From assembly GCA_012862575.1 (NCBI GenBank), contig BLSF01000035.1:1-64000 (forward strand): a stretch of DNA of 64,000 bases. Reading direction: 5' to 3'. Positions 31,870-42,748 of the stretch are shown piece by piece; position 1 is the first letter of the stretch; the number at the start of each line of letters is the position of its first letter. Source of the DNA: Parietichytrium sp. I65-24A. Lineage: Eukaryota; Sar; Bigyra; Thraustochytrida; Thraustochytriidae. Position numbers and translations under genes: made by a program. Under the pieces are notes generated by a model, which saw only the letters and a program-made list of their open reading frames with translations, did not search any database and was not told where the DNA came from.

Positions 31870-33960
31870 ATGAGCCGCGACAGGAGATTAGGATCGGACG
31901 CGTCGTCAGGTTCGGAGAATGAGGAGTATCACACTCTTCGCGAGTTTCCGTATAGGTCGCTCAGCAGGGAACATGGGGCCAATCCGGTGAACGAGCATCA
32001 GGTGGCGATGATGTACTATGAGACGAAACCCAGGAAGAAGGTCAAGCTATCGAGGCCTGCCTGCGACTGCGATCTGACATCGATTTTCCAGACGGTGAAA
32101 AGTCGTGTGCCGATATTGACCTGGCTGCCCGTGTACAATTGGAAAGAAAATCTTAAAAGCGATATCGTCGCTGGCATTACCATAGGCGTCATGCTTATTC
32201 CGCAAGGGATCTCATACGGCTTGCTTGCTGGCATGCCTGCACAGTATGGACTGTATGCCTGTCTCGTGGCCCCGGTGGTTTACGGGATGCTTGGAACCTG
32301 CGTGCAGTTGCAGATTGGCCCCTTTGCTCTAATTTCGCTGCTGATCGCAAACACAGTGCAGAACGTCGTGGATCCGGACAACGAAAAAGAGTACATAGAC
32401 GCCGTGCTGACATGCTCGTGTCTTGTAGGGATTTTACTTGCTCTGCTCGGCTTCCTCAAGGTCGGCCAGCTGGTAAACTTCTTGGCAAAGCCGGTGATTA
32501 GCGGGCTCACTACAGGGGGGGCATTCCTGATTATCACGTCGCAAATGGGTTCATTCTTGGGAATTACTGTTGCTCGCGGAAGTTTTTTCCAGACCTGGGC
32601 TAACATTTTTAAAAAGATTGGAGACACCAATGCCGTGGCGGTTTCGATTGGAGTCATCTCGCTGGTCATACTGGTAGCGTTCCGTGAACTCAAGGCTACT
32701 TCATTCTTCAAAAAGTACCATCTCCATTTGCTCCCAATGGCTCTCATTGTGATGGTCTTGTTCACCGGAATATCTGCAGCAATGAAGCTTGATCAATACG
32801 GTCTTCGCGTTCTTGGCGATATCCCTGGCGGCATCCCTGCACCGCAGGTGCCCAAAGGCTTCGACAAATTTGACAGACTTCTTGTTCCTGTGATTGTTAT
32901 ATCGATCGTGGGTTACGCGCTTTCCATGGCCACCGCAAAAACTTTCGCAGCAAAAAACCACTACGAGGTTTCTTCAAACCAGGAGCTCATCGCGCTAGGG
33001 TTTGCAAACCTGGTCGGCGGCTTTTTCAACACATTTCCGTCTTTCTCCAGCCTGAGCCGGACAGCGCTCGTGCACGAGATGGGGGCCAAAACACCAATTC
33101 ACAACGTGTTTTCTGCAATTATCATTGCCATCGTCGTCTCCTTTCTGACGACTTACCTCTTCTACCTACCATATCCCGTGCTTGCCGCGATAATCTTTGA
33201 CTCACTACGAAGCTTGGTTGAGCAGGTCCGAGACCCCGTTGCTTTGTGGAAGACAGACCGGCGCGATATGGTCATATGGATCATCACCTTTATCGCAGTG
33301 CTGCTATTAGACGTTGCCTATGGCCTTGGGGTTGGGGTTGGGGCCTCTCTGCTGCTTCTACTGTACACAGTCTCGCACCCGCAACACGCCATCCTTGGAC
33401 GATTCGCGAAGCTTCCATGGATTTACAAGGATCTTAGTCGATTTCCCGAAGCCCAGCCGATTCGCGGAGTGCTGCTCTTTCGCTACGAGAGCTCATTGCA
33501 CTTTGCAAATGGCGAGCACTTCCGCAAGAACTTGCATCGAGCCGTAGCGGCTCGAAAGGCCAAGAACGTGGCCACTGGGGAAGTCTTACATTCGATAGTT
33601 CTGGACGCGTCGTCCATCGGCGATTGCGACTCTTCCGCGCTCGAAGCCGTTTGCAAGATTCAAACCGAACTTGTGGAGCAGAACATCGAATTGATTCTAT
33701 GTAATTGCCGCGGGAGGTTAAGAGACGTATTCCGAATGAAGAAAATCTCGTTTCAAGAATACGTCACTCTTCAAGATGGCGTGGCTTATGCCGAAGGGAA
33801 AATGCTGTGCAGGAAAAGAAAGACTGGCCATTCCTCTGACGTGGAGATTCGAGTAGAATCACCGAAGCGGAGGGCGAACGAATCCACAACTTGCGACGAC
33901 TCGCAGTCGGACAGCAGCGCAACTGCTTGTGAGCCTTCGGCGAGTCCTCGCCGTGATTAG
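31870..33960 (+). CDS. SulP/SLC26 anion (sulfate) transporter with STAS domain
   Basis: An intronless frame of 696 residues from the ATG at 31870. The open frame extends 159 bases upstream through a TA microsatellite, which I take as 5' leader. The sulfate-transporter signature is clear near residues 100-140: P-Q-G-I-S-Y-G-L-L-A-G-M-P-A-Q-Y-G-L-Y, then G-T-C-V-Q-L-Q-I-G-P-F-A-L. Ten to twelve membrane helices follow. From about residue 530 there is a cytosolic STAS domain (V-L-L-F-R-Y-E-S-S-L-H-F-A-N, then V-L-D-A-S-S-I-G-D-C-D-S-S-A-L). The C-terminal tail is Ser-rich. SulP proteins move sulfate, bicarbonate, chloride or other oxyanions across the plasma membrane; the exact anion cannot be read here. 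Confidence 0.92.
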   Translation: MSRDRRLGSDASSGSENEEYHTLREFPYRSLSREHGANPVNEHQVAMMYYETKPRKKVKLSRPACDCDLTSIFQTVKSRVPILTWLPVYNWKENLKSDIVAGITIGVMLIPQGISYGLLAGMPAQYGLYACLVAPVVYGMLGTCVQLQIGPFALISLLIANTVQNVVDPDNEKEYIDAVLTCSCLVGILLALLGFLKVGQLVNFLAKPVISGLTTGGAFLIITSQMGSFLGITVARGSFFQTWANIFKKIGDTNAVAVSIGVISLVILVAFRELKATSFFKKYHLHLLPMALIVMVLFTGISAAMKLDQYGLRVLGDIPGGIPAPQVPKGFDKFDRLLVPVIVISIVGYALSMATAKTFAAKNHYEVSSNQELIALGFANLVGGFFNTFPSFSSLSRTALVHEMGAKTPIHNVFSAIIIAIVVSFLTTYLFYLPYPVLAAIIFDSLRSLVEQVRDPVALWKTDRRDMVIWIITFIAVLLLDVAYGLGVGVGASLLLLLYTVSHPQHAILGRFAKLPWIYKDLSRFPEAQPIRGVLLFRYESSLHFANGEHFRKNLHRAVAARKAKNVATGEVLHSIVLDASSIGDCDSSALEAVCKIQTELVEQNIELILCNCRGRLRDVFRMKKISFQEYVTLQDGVAYAEGKMLCRKRKTGHSSDVEIRVESPKRRANESTTCDDSQSDSSATACEPSASPRRD

Positions 33961-34330
33961 CCATGCGAATTTACGCTGCGTTTGTCCTCCTGAAAATTGA
34001 ATTTTTGGAATGTGCATCTCAGGGGATCGAGGCTACTTGCGGATTGTTTCCAAATATCTGGAGAATTTGAGCTTCTTTTTTTGCGAACTGAAAGTACATT
34101 GATTTTGACTGGCTTACATGGCTTACATTATAGTAGATAAGAAATAAATATATGACGGCAGCCTAATGTCACGTTGCTTGCATTAAAGGTTGCCTTTTTC
34201 TTTCATCATGCTGATCGCAGAGGTGGATAAGAAGGACACAGTGACTTTCTTTCTTTCTTTCTTTCTTTCATGAACAATCTATGTGACTAAACCTAGTGCA
34301 GGTGGCAGCCCGAAACAGCACTCGGACAGT
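33961..34330. other. Convergent spacer with TTTC microsatellite
   Basis: TTTC units at 34247-34270. No gene seen. Confidence 0.6.
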
Positions 34331-36606
34331 TTAGAGCTTAGACGCACTGGTTTGGTTCAAGTACTCGGAGATACCGAGGCACGTACTCTCCGCGCCAAGG
34401 CCGCTTACAAGTTCCTGGCTTGAGCCGGGAAGAACCTTTACAAGAAACGAGGTTAGCGCTTCGCCAAGATAAGTGAACTGGCTGTTTCGCTGATTTCGCA
34501 TTGGGACGTGCCCAATGACGGTGCCTTCCAGAGAGACTTTGCCCACTTGAGGACCCAAGTCCATCACGACGCGGAGTGCATTGTGCGCAGCAGTAGGGTC
34601 TTCAGGAGCGGACGACCCCGCGAACCACTGCTCTGACCCCTCGTAACGACTTTCAAGCGACGCACTTTCGACATTGTGCAGCTTGCCATCCCCGATATGA
34701 AGCACCCCATGCACATTATCGTCTCCGATGAAGGAGAGTGAAAAGCCCCCTTTCCCTTGAATTTCAAAATTTATCCATCGGTAATTTGGGGTTGCTTGCC
34801 AGTATCGAGGACCCCAGCTGTGGTCTCGAAGGCCATAGAATCCGTCTCCACTGATGAGCTCTTTCCCATTCACCACCACCTTCCCTTTGCTGGCCATGTG
34901 CTGTTCGTAGTGCGCCTTGGCAAATGATTCTGTAGACTTGCTCTCGACTGAACTCGATCCAAAGCAGGGGCCTGCAGCAAAATGGTCCAGCTCAATCTCC
35001 ACTTGAACCCTTTCGGCATTTCGGAACGCCGCCTTAGGATTCTTAAGGTCGCTTGGTCGCTCAAAGAGCGCTGCACTCCCGTTGTACGTTGTCTTGATGT
35101 GATTCATTGGACGAACGATCTGCACAGAAAGACCGCCTGCGTCCCAGCCATTGTTGGAGGCTATTTCGGGTCTCTTGAAAATGAATAGAGCCCTGTTGTC
35201 CGGCAAAAAGTAGCACAGCGTAATCTCTGCGTAGCCTTCGTTCGCGCGATTCCCGATGCGCAAGAACCCGCCCTGTTTCTTTTGATGATGGAAAAAGTTG
35301 AAGTACACGGACTCGTTGAAGTTACTCTCTTCGGTGGCGGTGTGACAATAGTCGTCGCTCGGTTTGAGCCCTTTGCCAATAACTACAGGCACGGCCTGCT
35401 GCTGCCCTTGCTGCGAGGCGACCAGTTCGTCCAACAGCTTCATGGCCGAGGCAAAGAGATGCGGAGTCGAGGCAGCGTAACCTTGCGCTGTACTGGAGCT
35501 CGCCTGCCCTGCCACATATCCTGTGAATAACGCGTGAAACAAGCCGACGTGTGGCACTTACAGTCAGAAACGCTGGATCCGTAGAGCGACACAGAAAAAA
35601 GAAAAGACTTACGAGCTGCAATTCCTTGCGCGATAACAGCGCCTCTCCAGTGGTGGAACGCTTTGTAAAATCCCCAGTAGGGGTCAGGATACGACCTCCC
35701 TGTTGCGCGTGCATACCGCTGCAAAACTTCCTCCTGTTTTGGGATTCCACTGGACTCAAAGTTTGGCATTCCCGCAACTCCGCAGTACACGTCGAGCACC
35801 ACTGGGGAATACGCGGCGTCATACAGGGCAGCAAAATTGGCGACGTCCGACATTGGGTGTCCGATGGTGCTGAGCTCCCAGTCAAGGACCGCAACGATGC
35901 GAGGCTCCGTTTCGTGAACGATAAAGTTATCAAACTTGTAGTCGCCATGAGTAAGCGACACGGCATCGTCGGGCATGTAGTCTCTCATCTTTCGTAAGAA
36001 CGTGGGGCTGTCGAGTTTGGGGACCTTGTCCGACACCGCCTCCTGGCGCTCTGATACGTAGGCCAAGCTGGACATTTGCCTCTCATACATGTTGCCGCAC
36101 TTGCCGAAGGTATCGAGACCGATTTTACGCCAGTCCACTTTGTGGATCGCCGCCAGCGTGTCGACTGCAGACTCATAGAGCGCCCTCCGCTCATGCGGCG
36201 GAACCTCGTCAAGCGAGGCCCTCTTGAAGATCCTGCCCTTCACAAATTCCATTACATAAAACTCGGCGCCAATCAGCTCGCTGTCGCTGCAGTAGCAATA
36301 CACTCTGGGCACAGGCACGTCGGTGTCCTGAAGAGCCTTCAGCACCAAGTACTCCCTGTCTGTTCTGTGCGCTGTCTTGTTTGAGCGAACGCCGGGCGGC
36401 TGCTTTCTGAGCACATACTTACCATTCACCAAGTATGTCGGGTTGGACTGCCCCAGCGAGAACTTGCGAACCTCCGCCGGACCAACATACCCAGGCACAT
36501 TTTCGGTGAGATACCGGTCCAGCAGCGTCTCGTCAATCCTGTGCGTATCATTTTCCTTCAAGGCGACCGTTTCTTGGCCTTGCTCTTCGACCGCTGCAGT
36601 CGCCAT
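34331..36606 (-). CDS. ACAD10/11-type APH kinase-like domain fused to a lipocalin-like domain; peroxisomal signal; one intron
   Basis: Exons 36606-35613 and 35520-34331 join across a 92-base intron (GTAAGT donor, TTCACAG acceptor) to give 727 residues; the start is the ATG at 36606 (M-A-T-A-A-V-E-E). Residues about 25-335 form an aminoglycoside-phosphotransferase/ACAD10-11-type kinase fold: L-G-Q-S-N-P-T-Y then [17 protein letters not shown] near residue 215 and D-W-E near 237. Residues about 415-715 hold a second domain with [13 protein letters not shown]-x-R, the motif seen in DUF7064/7065 lipocalin-like (hydratase-fold) regions. The protein ends S-K-L, a PTS1 signal. ACAD10/11 kinase domains phosphorylate 4-hydroxyacyl groups so that they can be degraded; a similar role on lipid substrates in peroxisomes is inferred. 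No acyl-CoA dehydrogenase domain is present. Confidence 0.82.
35521..35612 (-). other. Intron of the kinase-like gene
   Basis: GTAAGT...CACAG, 92 bases, phase 1. Splicing joins G-I-A-A-R to Y-V-A-G-Q-A-S-S in one frame. Without it both flanking frames end within 60-120 bases. Confidence 0.85.
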
Positions 36607-38189
36607 TTCGATACCCGCGCGCGAGGAATGAACGAACGAATGATTGATTGATTGAACGAGTGAATGAACGCCTTCCGTCTCACAAAGAGCACGCGCAAGA
36701 AATGGTTTGGAAAACGTTGAACAAAAGCGTTTGTTTGCGTAAAGAGTAAGGCACGTGCAGCTCGCTCTTTGCCTCTGCTTGCCTCCAGTTAGGGGTCTGC
36801 CGCTCCGACACAGTGAATAATGATCATTTTCTGAGAAAGGCAAAAGACAAAAAGACTTGTCGCACTTCAAGTTGGTCTTGGCAGTGAATTACATAGCAAG
36901 AAGCCAAGAGCATGTGTGAGAGACGTCCGTGTTGTAACGCAAGATACTCTCGTAGCTAGGCCGGCTTGCTACTACCGCGTTTGTCGAACGCTAAACTTGC
37001 CAGCTAAGGCAAGCTCTCCCTCCTGCAGTGCCTTTTTCCGTGTTCAAGATCTTTTGAGATTGAGAGGATGGATACTTGTACCATATCAGTCCAACACCTT
37101 CAGCAAGCTGCAGAAAAGACCCACAACTCGACGCATGGACTTGGCCATCTGGCGCGTGAAGCTGATGCTTTCCAACGCGCAGATCTCCATCTCGGACATC
37201 AGACCTTTGTTTTCCATATATATAAAACTTTGAACTGGTTTTCTTTTCAATGAACGAGACAATTTCGTTTGTTGAGTGAACAACTTGAATGAGACGCCTG
37301 GGAAGAGGCGGACTGTGCAATCGCTCTGGCGGACAAACATCAGAGTTCGAAGTTGTATTTTGGCGTTTTGAGTCTGAAAGGCTGGATGAATGAGTGAGTG
37401 CGTGAATGAAGCTCCATCCAATTTGGAAGTCTCCAAGTCATCGACTCTGAATTATGTTTTTTTGTTTTGTTTTCTGTTTCGAAAGAATCTGTAAAAAAAT
37501 TTCGATACTTTGTCATTGAAATCAGAATTGACTGTGAATGGCAAATTTGCCACAATTTGCCAACAACGTGAAACGGGTGAAACAATGAAACATCAATGAA
37601 ACATGTCCGACCGTGAACAAAACATCCTTCATTTGTTCGTGATCCTTCTATTGCTCCCCACTTTAGCTATATGGACAGCCTAATCTTCCACTAGTCCTCA
37701 ACGAACATCAGTGAGCACTCTTTGTTCTTCGCTCATACTGCGGAACGAAAATTTGATTTGAATCCGACACTACACCACACTACATGACACTACTGACCTT
37801 TGAATGATGCAGAGGTTTTGCTACACTTTTTCCTATCGAGACACCTATTGCATTCATACCATTTAATCTAACATCGGCTCCATACATTTCGCTAAACAAT
37901 GTCCCTATAACTCATTGCTACCGGGGTTCTATCATGGAGGGTACCCCCGACACTATGCTTCCGGCTATCCAGCTGCTAGTCGAGGTAAATTTGGTACAAG
38001 TTTGGAGCGCCACTCACAGCGTCTTGTGAGGAGGAGACGTACGTACTTGTGGGGAAAGAAAGCTAGCAGCTTGTGCGGCGCCCCTCAGGGCCTCTCCCGC
38101 GCGACGGCGCCCCCTCAAGAGAAGAGACGGAAGCGGGGGAAGAGGGGAGGAGGGAGAACTTTTGAAGTACTTGAAGAAGGGAGGGTGGG
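36607..38189. other. Divergent intergenic region
   Basis: No convincing gene. GAACGAACGAATGATTGATTG repeats precede the kinase-like gene (36627-36665). A GGGGAAGAGGGGAGG purine tract lies just upstream of the channel gene (about 38132-38160). Confidence 0.5.
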
Positions 38190-41100
38190 ATGGCGGACGG
38201 GACTGGCGATCTTCTAGTACGGGACGAGAGCGCAGTGCTTTCAGGCGCCAAGTCAATGGCAGGAATGTGGTGGAACGGTGAGCAGATGTTTGATGCGGAT
38301 TTCGACATGGCCGGCGCTGAGAGCGCGGGGTCGTCTGGTTCTCAGATTGAAGGTCACTTTCCTTCTGAGGGTGATCTTGCTAGTTCGGCGCCAGAAAGCT
38401 CAGAAGCCACCACGGATTCGCCGACAGAGTCGCCCACGACTGGATCTCCGACGAGTGAGCCATCAGAATATCCGACAAGTTGGCCGACAGATATCCCCAC
38501 GACCAAAACTCCTACCAGCAGTCCATCGAAATATCCCACAAGTTGGCCGACAGATGTTCCCATTACAGATATCCCTTCCAGTACACCCACGGTATCTCCT
38601 ACAAGTTGGCCGACATGGTCCCCCACGTCCGGGAGTCCAACCAGCAGACCATCAGAGTATCCTACGAGTTGGCCGACAGGGTTTCCGATCACAGACATAC
38701 CTTCCAGCACCCCCACAACTTATCCTACAAACTGGCCGACAGAGTTTCCCACGACCGAGATACCAAGCAACAGACCCTCAAAATATCCCACAGGCTGGCC
38801 CACGAGCTGGCCTAGCAGCGGCCCGACACAGTTTCCCAGCTCATGGCCTTCGAGCTGGCCGACGACGGCAAAGCCTTCGACGGTGCCCACGCCGCAGCCT
38901 ACGCATTCGCCGACGTCCGCGATCAAGCCGGATATTAGCATTGACACGTTCAACAGCACATGCATGACGGCCATGGTAGGCTTTGTGGTTCTGTTCTTCC
39001 TGTACGCTTTAATGCGGTCGAGGCGCGGGACTTGGGCGAGGAAATTGTACGCACCGAGGCATTTCACTGCGCGAATCGCTCCGCGCATGCTGCCGCGAGG
39101 AGTATTTGGATGGATACGCGCGTTAGCGAGTGAAAAGGCGTCGAGGCGAATTTTGGATGAGGTCGGCTTGGATGCTTACATGATGAACCGCATATTGGTG
39201 TTCTGTACAACAACGTTTTGCTGCTTGGCACCATTTTCAATGTTTGTGCTCATCCCCCTCTACGCTTCGGAGGCAGATCCTGGCGAACATGGGTTCAAAA
39301 AGTACACAATTCAGTCCATTTTAAAAGGAGAGGCGACCAACAGCCAGATGTGGATAGCAGTTGGGATGACATATTGGAATTCGGTGGTGGTTCTGTACCT
39401 GATGCATTACGAATATAAAGGCTATATTAACGTACGCCACGAATTTATGCGTCGCGCCGCACCACAGACTTACACCATCTTGGTGGAGCGGATCCCCAAA
39501 CAGCTTTGTTCAAGACCGGCATTGTTGCATTACTTTCGCAAGATTTTTGGGAACCGCGTGGTGTCAGCGGAAGTCGTTGAAAGCAACCCGATCCTAAACT
39601 ATGCTGTGAAGCGCAGGATTGAAGTTGCCACGAAATTGGAGCGTGCAATGTATGAGCTGGAGACCAGCGGTCGTCGACCTTGGAGGTTGTACTTTCCGTG
39701 GGCCTGGGGCCAGCTCAGGCAGAAGATTGCCCCGCTTGGCATCACGGAAGAGGACGACGAAGAGGAGTTGAACAGCGACGCTTACGACGCTGCGTTATCT
39801 CGGGGCGACCTTGATCACGAATCTCAGCATGAAGTGAGCTCTGTGCGGGGCAGAGCTCCTGCGCGCCACAATGCAGGCCATGATCGTGTTGGCGGCGATC
39901 AAGCAGAGTCCAAGTCCGACTCTGACACCGACGATGAAGAGCCTGAGGGACCAACTGGTGCACATAATTTGTCTCGCGACCATCACTGGGGCGGAGAAAG
40001 GCACATGCCTAGTCGTGGTGACCACAACATGCAGAACGGCTTGTCAGAAAATCTGAATGTTTCATCCGGTCAAGTGACGTGCCAAGACGAAAGCGATAGA
40101 GAGGACTCTCCTGGCCGGAACGCTTCGCCTCAGCATCAGAACGCAGCGACTCGCGATTCGCTTGCTTCTGATGTGCGCGGGACAGCAGAGGAGGAGGAAG
40201 AAGCGTTCTTGCAGCAGTGGCAGCACAACATGGAAGCTGGACTCGCGGGGCAGCATCTGCGCATGACGCCAAAGAAGCGAACTCGCCGGAGGAACAGGTG
40301 TTTGTGGCTCTGCGCAAGGCTCAACTTTTGCATGTTTGTTGACGCCATCGTGTCGTACGAAAAGGAGCTGAGCATTTGGAACCGCCGTGTCAAGCGGTTG
40401 CAGCAAAAAGCAGAGAGAAAAAGAAAGCAGAACGAGGCGGAAGCCATTGCATCTGTTGTGGAGCCCTCGCGTCATGTAATTCAAGACCAGTTACGTGTTC
40501 GAATGCGCCAAGAAAAACGCTTAAGGTTCGCCAATGGCCGGTCAATGTCCTCTGCTGCGTTTAACGTGCGACATAGGCGATCCACGAGTAGTGGGCACAG
40601 CGAAGGAGGTATCGTTCGTTCCCGCTTTAGCCCTCGAGTCCCCCCACGCTCGGCAGAGCCTAACACCGTCGACAATGCGACTGTCAGGGCAATGGACAAG
40701 AGCTACGATAGCCATGAAATGGCGAGACTCTTAACCGCAGCAATTGCAGAACAACAAAATCACAAGGACAATGACATGGTGGAATCCATCAGTAGTTCAA
40801 AGTCTAAAAAGTCTCAAAACCCTCGGCCGCTGTCGATTCCGTGGGACGACGGGCGCAACGCAATGCTGCAGGCGTTACTTTCAGATAGCCGCCGATCACT
40901 ACATGACACGGAAGTGTCCGAAAGCGGTTCGGCCTTTGTGGATGACGAGAGCTCATACTTTTTTGACGAGGAAGAATACATGTGGGACGACGAGGTGGAC
41001 ACCGGCCTTTTTGAACACGCTGGGTTTGATGACATCTTGCGGTACGCTGTGGATCAGAATGGGCGCAGCTCTGCATTCGTCACCTTCTCCACACTCACAG

Positions 41101-42446
41101 CAACAATGTGCGCGGCACAGTCGGTTGTGGACCGGCCTTTGAAGATGAGAATCTCTATTGCCCCGGACCCCAGAGATATTCTTTGGGAGAACCTTGGGCT
41201 CTCGTACCCAGTCCTTGCGTTGTACACCTGGTTCATTCGCGCTGTGCTCTTTGCGCTTGTCCTATTCTTTGGAACGCTGAGTGCATCCTTGGCAGCCCTA
41301 ACAAATTTAGATGCCCTTACTCGGGTTTGGCCATGGTTGAAAGATTGGCTCGTGGACCACCACGAATACGCTGCGCTTTTTCAACAAATAACGCCAATGG
41401 TAATGGTTGTCCTGTACAACCTAGTTCCTCCCATTTTGAATTTTGTGCTCGGGATGCAGCGCCGAAGATCTCTTTCTGAAATTCAGGTGGAGTTTTTTCA
41501 GATGTACTACCACTTTTTGCTCATACAGGTATTTCTCTTTTACACCATCGCAGGTAGTTTACTTCAGAACCTCCGTGAGGTAATCAACCATCCGGTCCTG
41601 TTTTTGGCTCTCCTCGCGAAGGCGTTGCCAAACAACGAGCTCTTCTTTTTGCAGGTAAGTTCAGGTTTCGTCACTTTGTTTTTCAGGCACGCAAACGTCA
41701 AAGCTGATGGTTGGCCAATCTGAGTCTGCTCCTACAGTATCTGGTGACGCGGTGCTTCTTACTGGTATTAAACCTGCTCAGGTTGACGGACGTTCTGATT
41801 GCCTTTCTCCGAGCAATTTTCAGACGGTCAAAGACTGCAAGGGAGCGGCGCACGCCCTGTTGTGGATGGCACACAATCGACCACCCTAATGGAGGGAACA
41901 TTGAGCGGACCATATCAACAATATGCCTGTGCTTTGCGATTGGATTATCATATTCAGTAATTTGTCCTGCAATGCCGCTTGTGGCGCTCTGTTATTTTGC
42001 CGTATCAGTGATTGTATATCGCAACCAGCTTTTGTACGTATACACTCACGAGCGTGAAGCGTCAGGACAACTTTTTCCATTCGTATTCAGAGCACTCATC
42101 ACCGGCGTTCTGTTGTTTCAACTGGTCATGATGGGCATCTTTGTGCTAAACAAAAGTCCTTCCTCCGTGACGATGCTGATTCCATCTGCTGTTTGGAACT
42201 TTGACGTTCCTTCTATTTTGTGAGAACGCTTACGAGAGCTCGTCAAGGTTTCTTCCTCTGGGAGATGCGGCCGAGTTGGACCTGATCAATGGGGTGAGAA
42301 AAGAAGCTGGCGTAGATTATCGGCACCCCTCTTCGGCAGCTCCCGCAAAATTGATCCCAGAACCGCCGGACACCGATTCTTACAAGACCTTGCGAAGGGC
42401 TTCGTTCTCTATCTCTGGAGAAGAGCTAAACCACCTCGGATTCTGA
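38190..42446 (+). CDS. OSCA/TMEM63 (CSC1-like) channel with N-terminal Pro-Thr ectodomain; one intron, apparent frameshift
   Basis: Exon 1 is 38190-41654 (1155 codons). An 83-base intron (41655-41737, GTAAGT...CCTACAG, phase 0) follows, then the frame resumes with Y-L-V-T-R. Residues about 70-247 are PTSWPTD-type repeats, outside the membrane. TM1 (about 253-275) is followed by Y-A-P-R-H. TM2 and TM3 precede R-R-A-A-P-Q-T-Y-T-I-L-V-E-R-I-P, the OSCA-type first cytosolic motif. The cytosolic loop of over 500 residues is charged and unusually long. A-F-V-T-F, A-P-D-P-R-D-I-L-W-E-N-L and the later helices match the pore region of mechanosensitive OSCA/TMEM63 channels. Near 42186-42200 the frame shifts by +1: the first frame stops at 42223, while the other continues as L-F-G-T-L-T-F-L-L-F-C-E to 42446. 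This may be a sequence error, a real lesion or an odd intron. Total about 1390 residues. Confidence 0.85.
38400..38930 (+). repeat. Coding repeat, Tyr-Pro-Thr-Ser-Trp-Pro-Thr type
   Basis: Tandem units of about 24-45 bases encode variations of Y-P-T-S-W-P-T-D/E plus I-P-T-T-x-x-P-T-S-x-P-S in the ectodomain of the OSCA/TMEM63-like protein. Confidence 0.85.
41655..41737 (+). other. Intron of the OSCA/TMEM63-like gene
   Basis: GTAAGT...CCTACAG, 83 bases, phase 0. An earlier acceptor, TTTTTCAG at 41686, would keep phase but meets TGA at 41705, so 41737 is preferred. Confidence 0.75.
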
Positions 42447-42748
42447 AAGGCAGGGTGTGGTGGTGAAGTACAGGAGGTCATTGCTTCCATGAGATCAGAT
42501 GTTGCTACAGAGCGTATTGTGGTTTCTCGTTGCCAATATAGCAGCGACCAGTTTGTAAACGTTGCTGGAGGCGCCTTGAAATTTATTTCTTGCGACAGTA
42601 CAGATCTTGTGCCCAAGAGTTGTAGATAGACAATCCAAGTAGATGTAGGATTATTACATACTGTTTTCGACTGTGCGAAGCTCTCTTTGTCAAACAACAG
42701 ACACAATTTGAGGGGGGAAAGTTCTTTTACATACAGGAAAAAAAAGTT
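42447..42748. other. Convergent spacer
   Basis: About 300 bases between two convergent stop codons. No gene seen. Confidence 0.5.
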
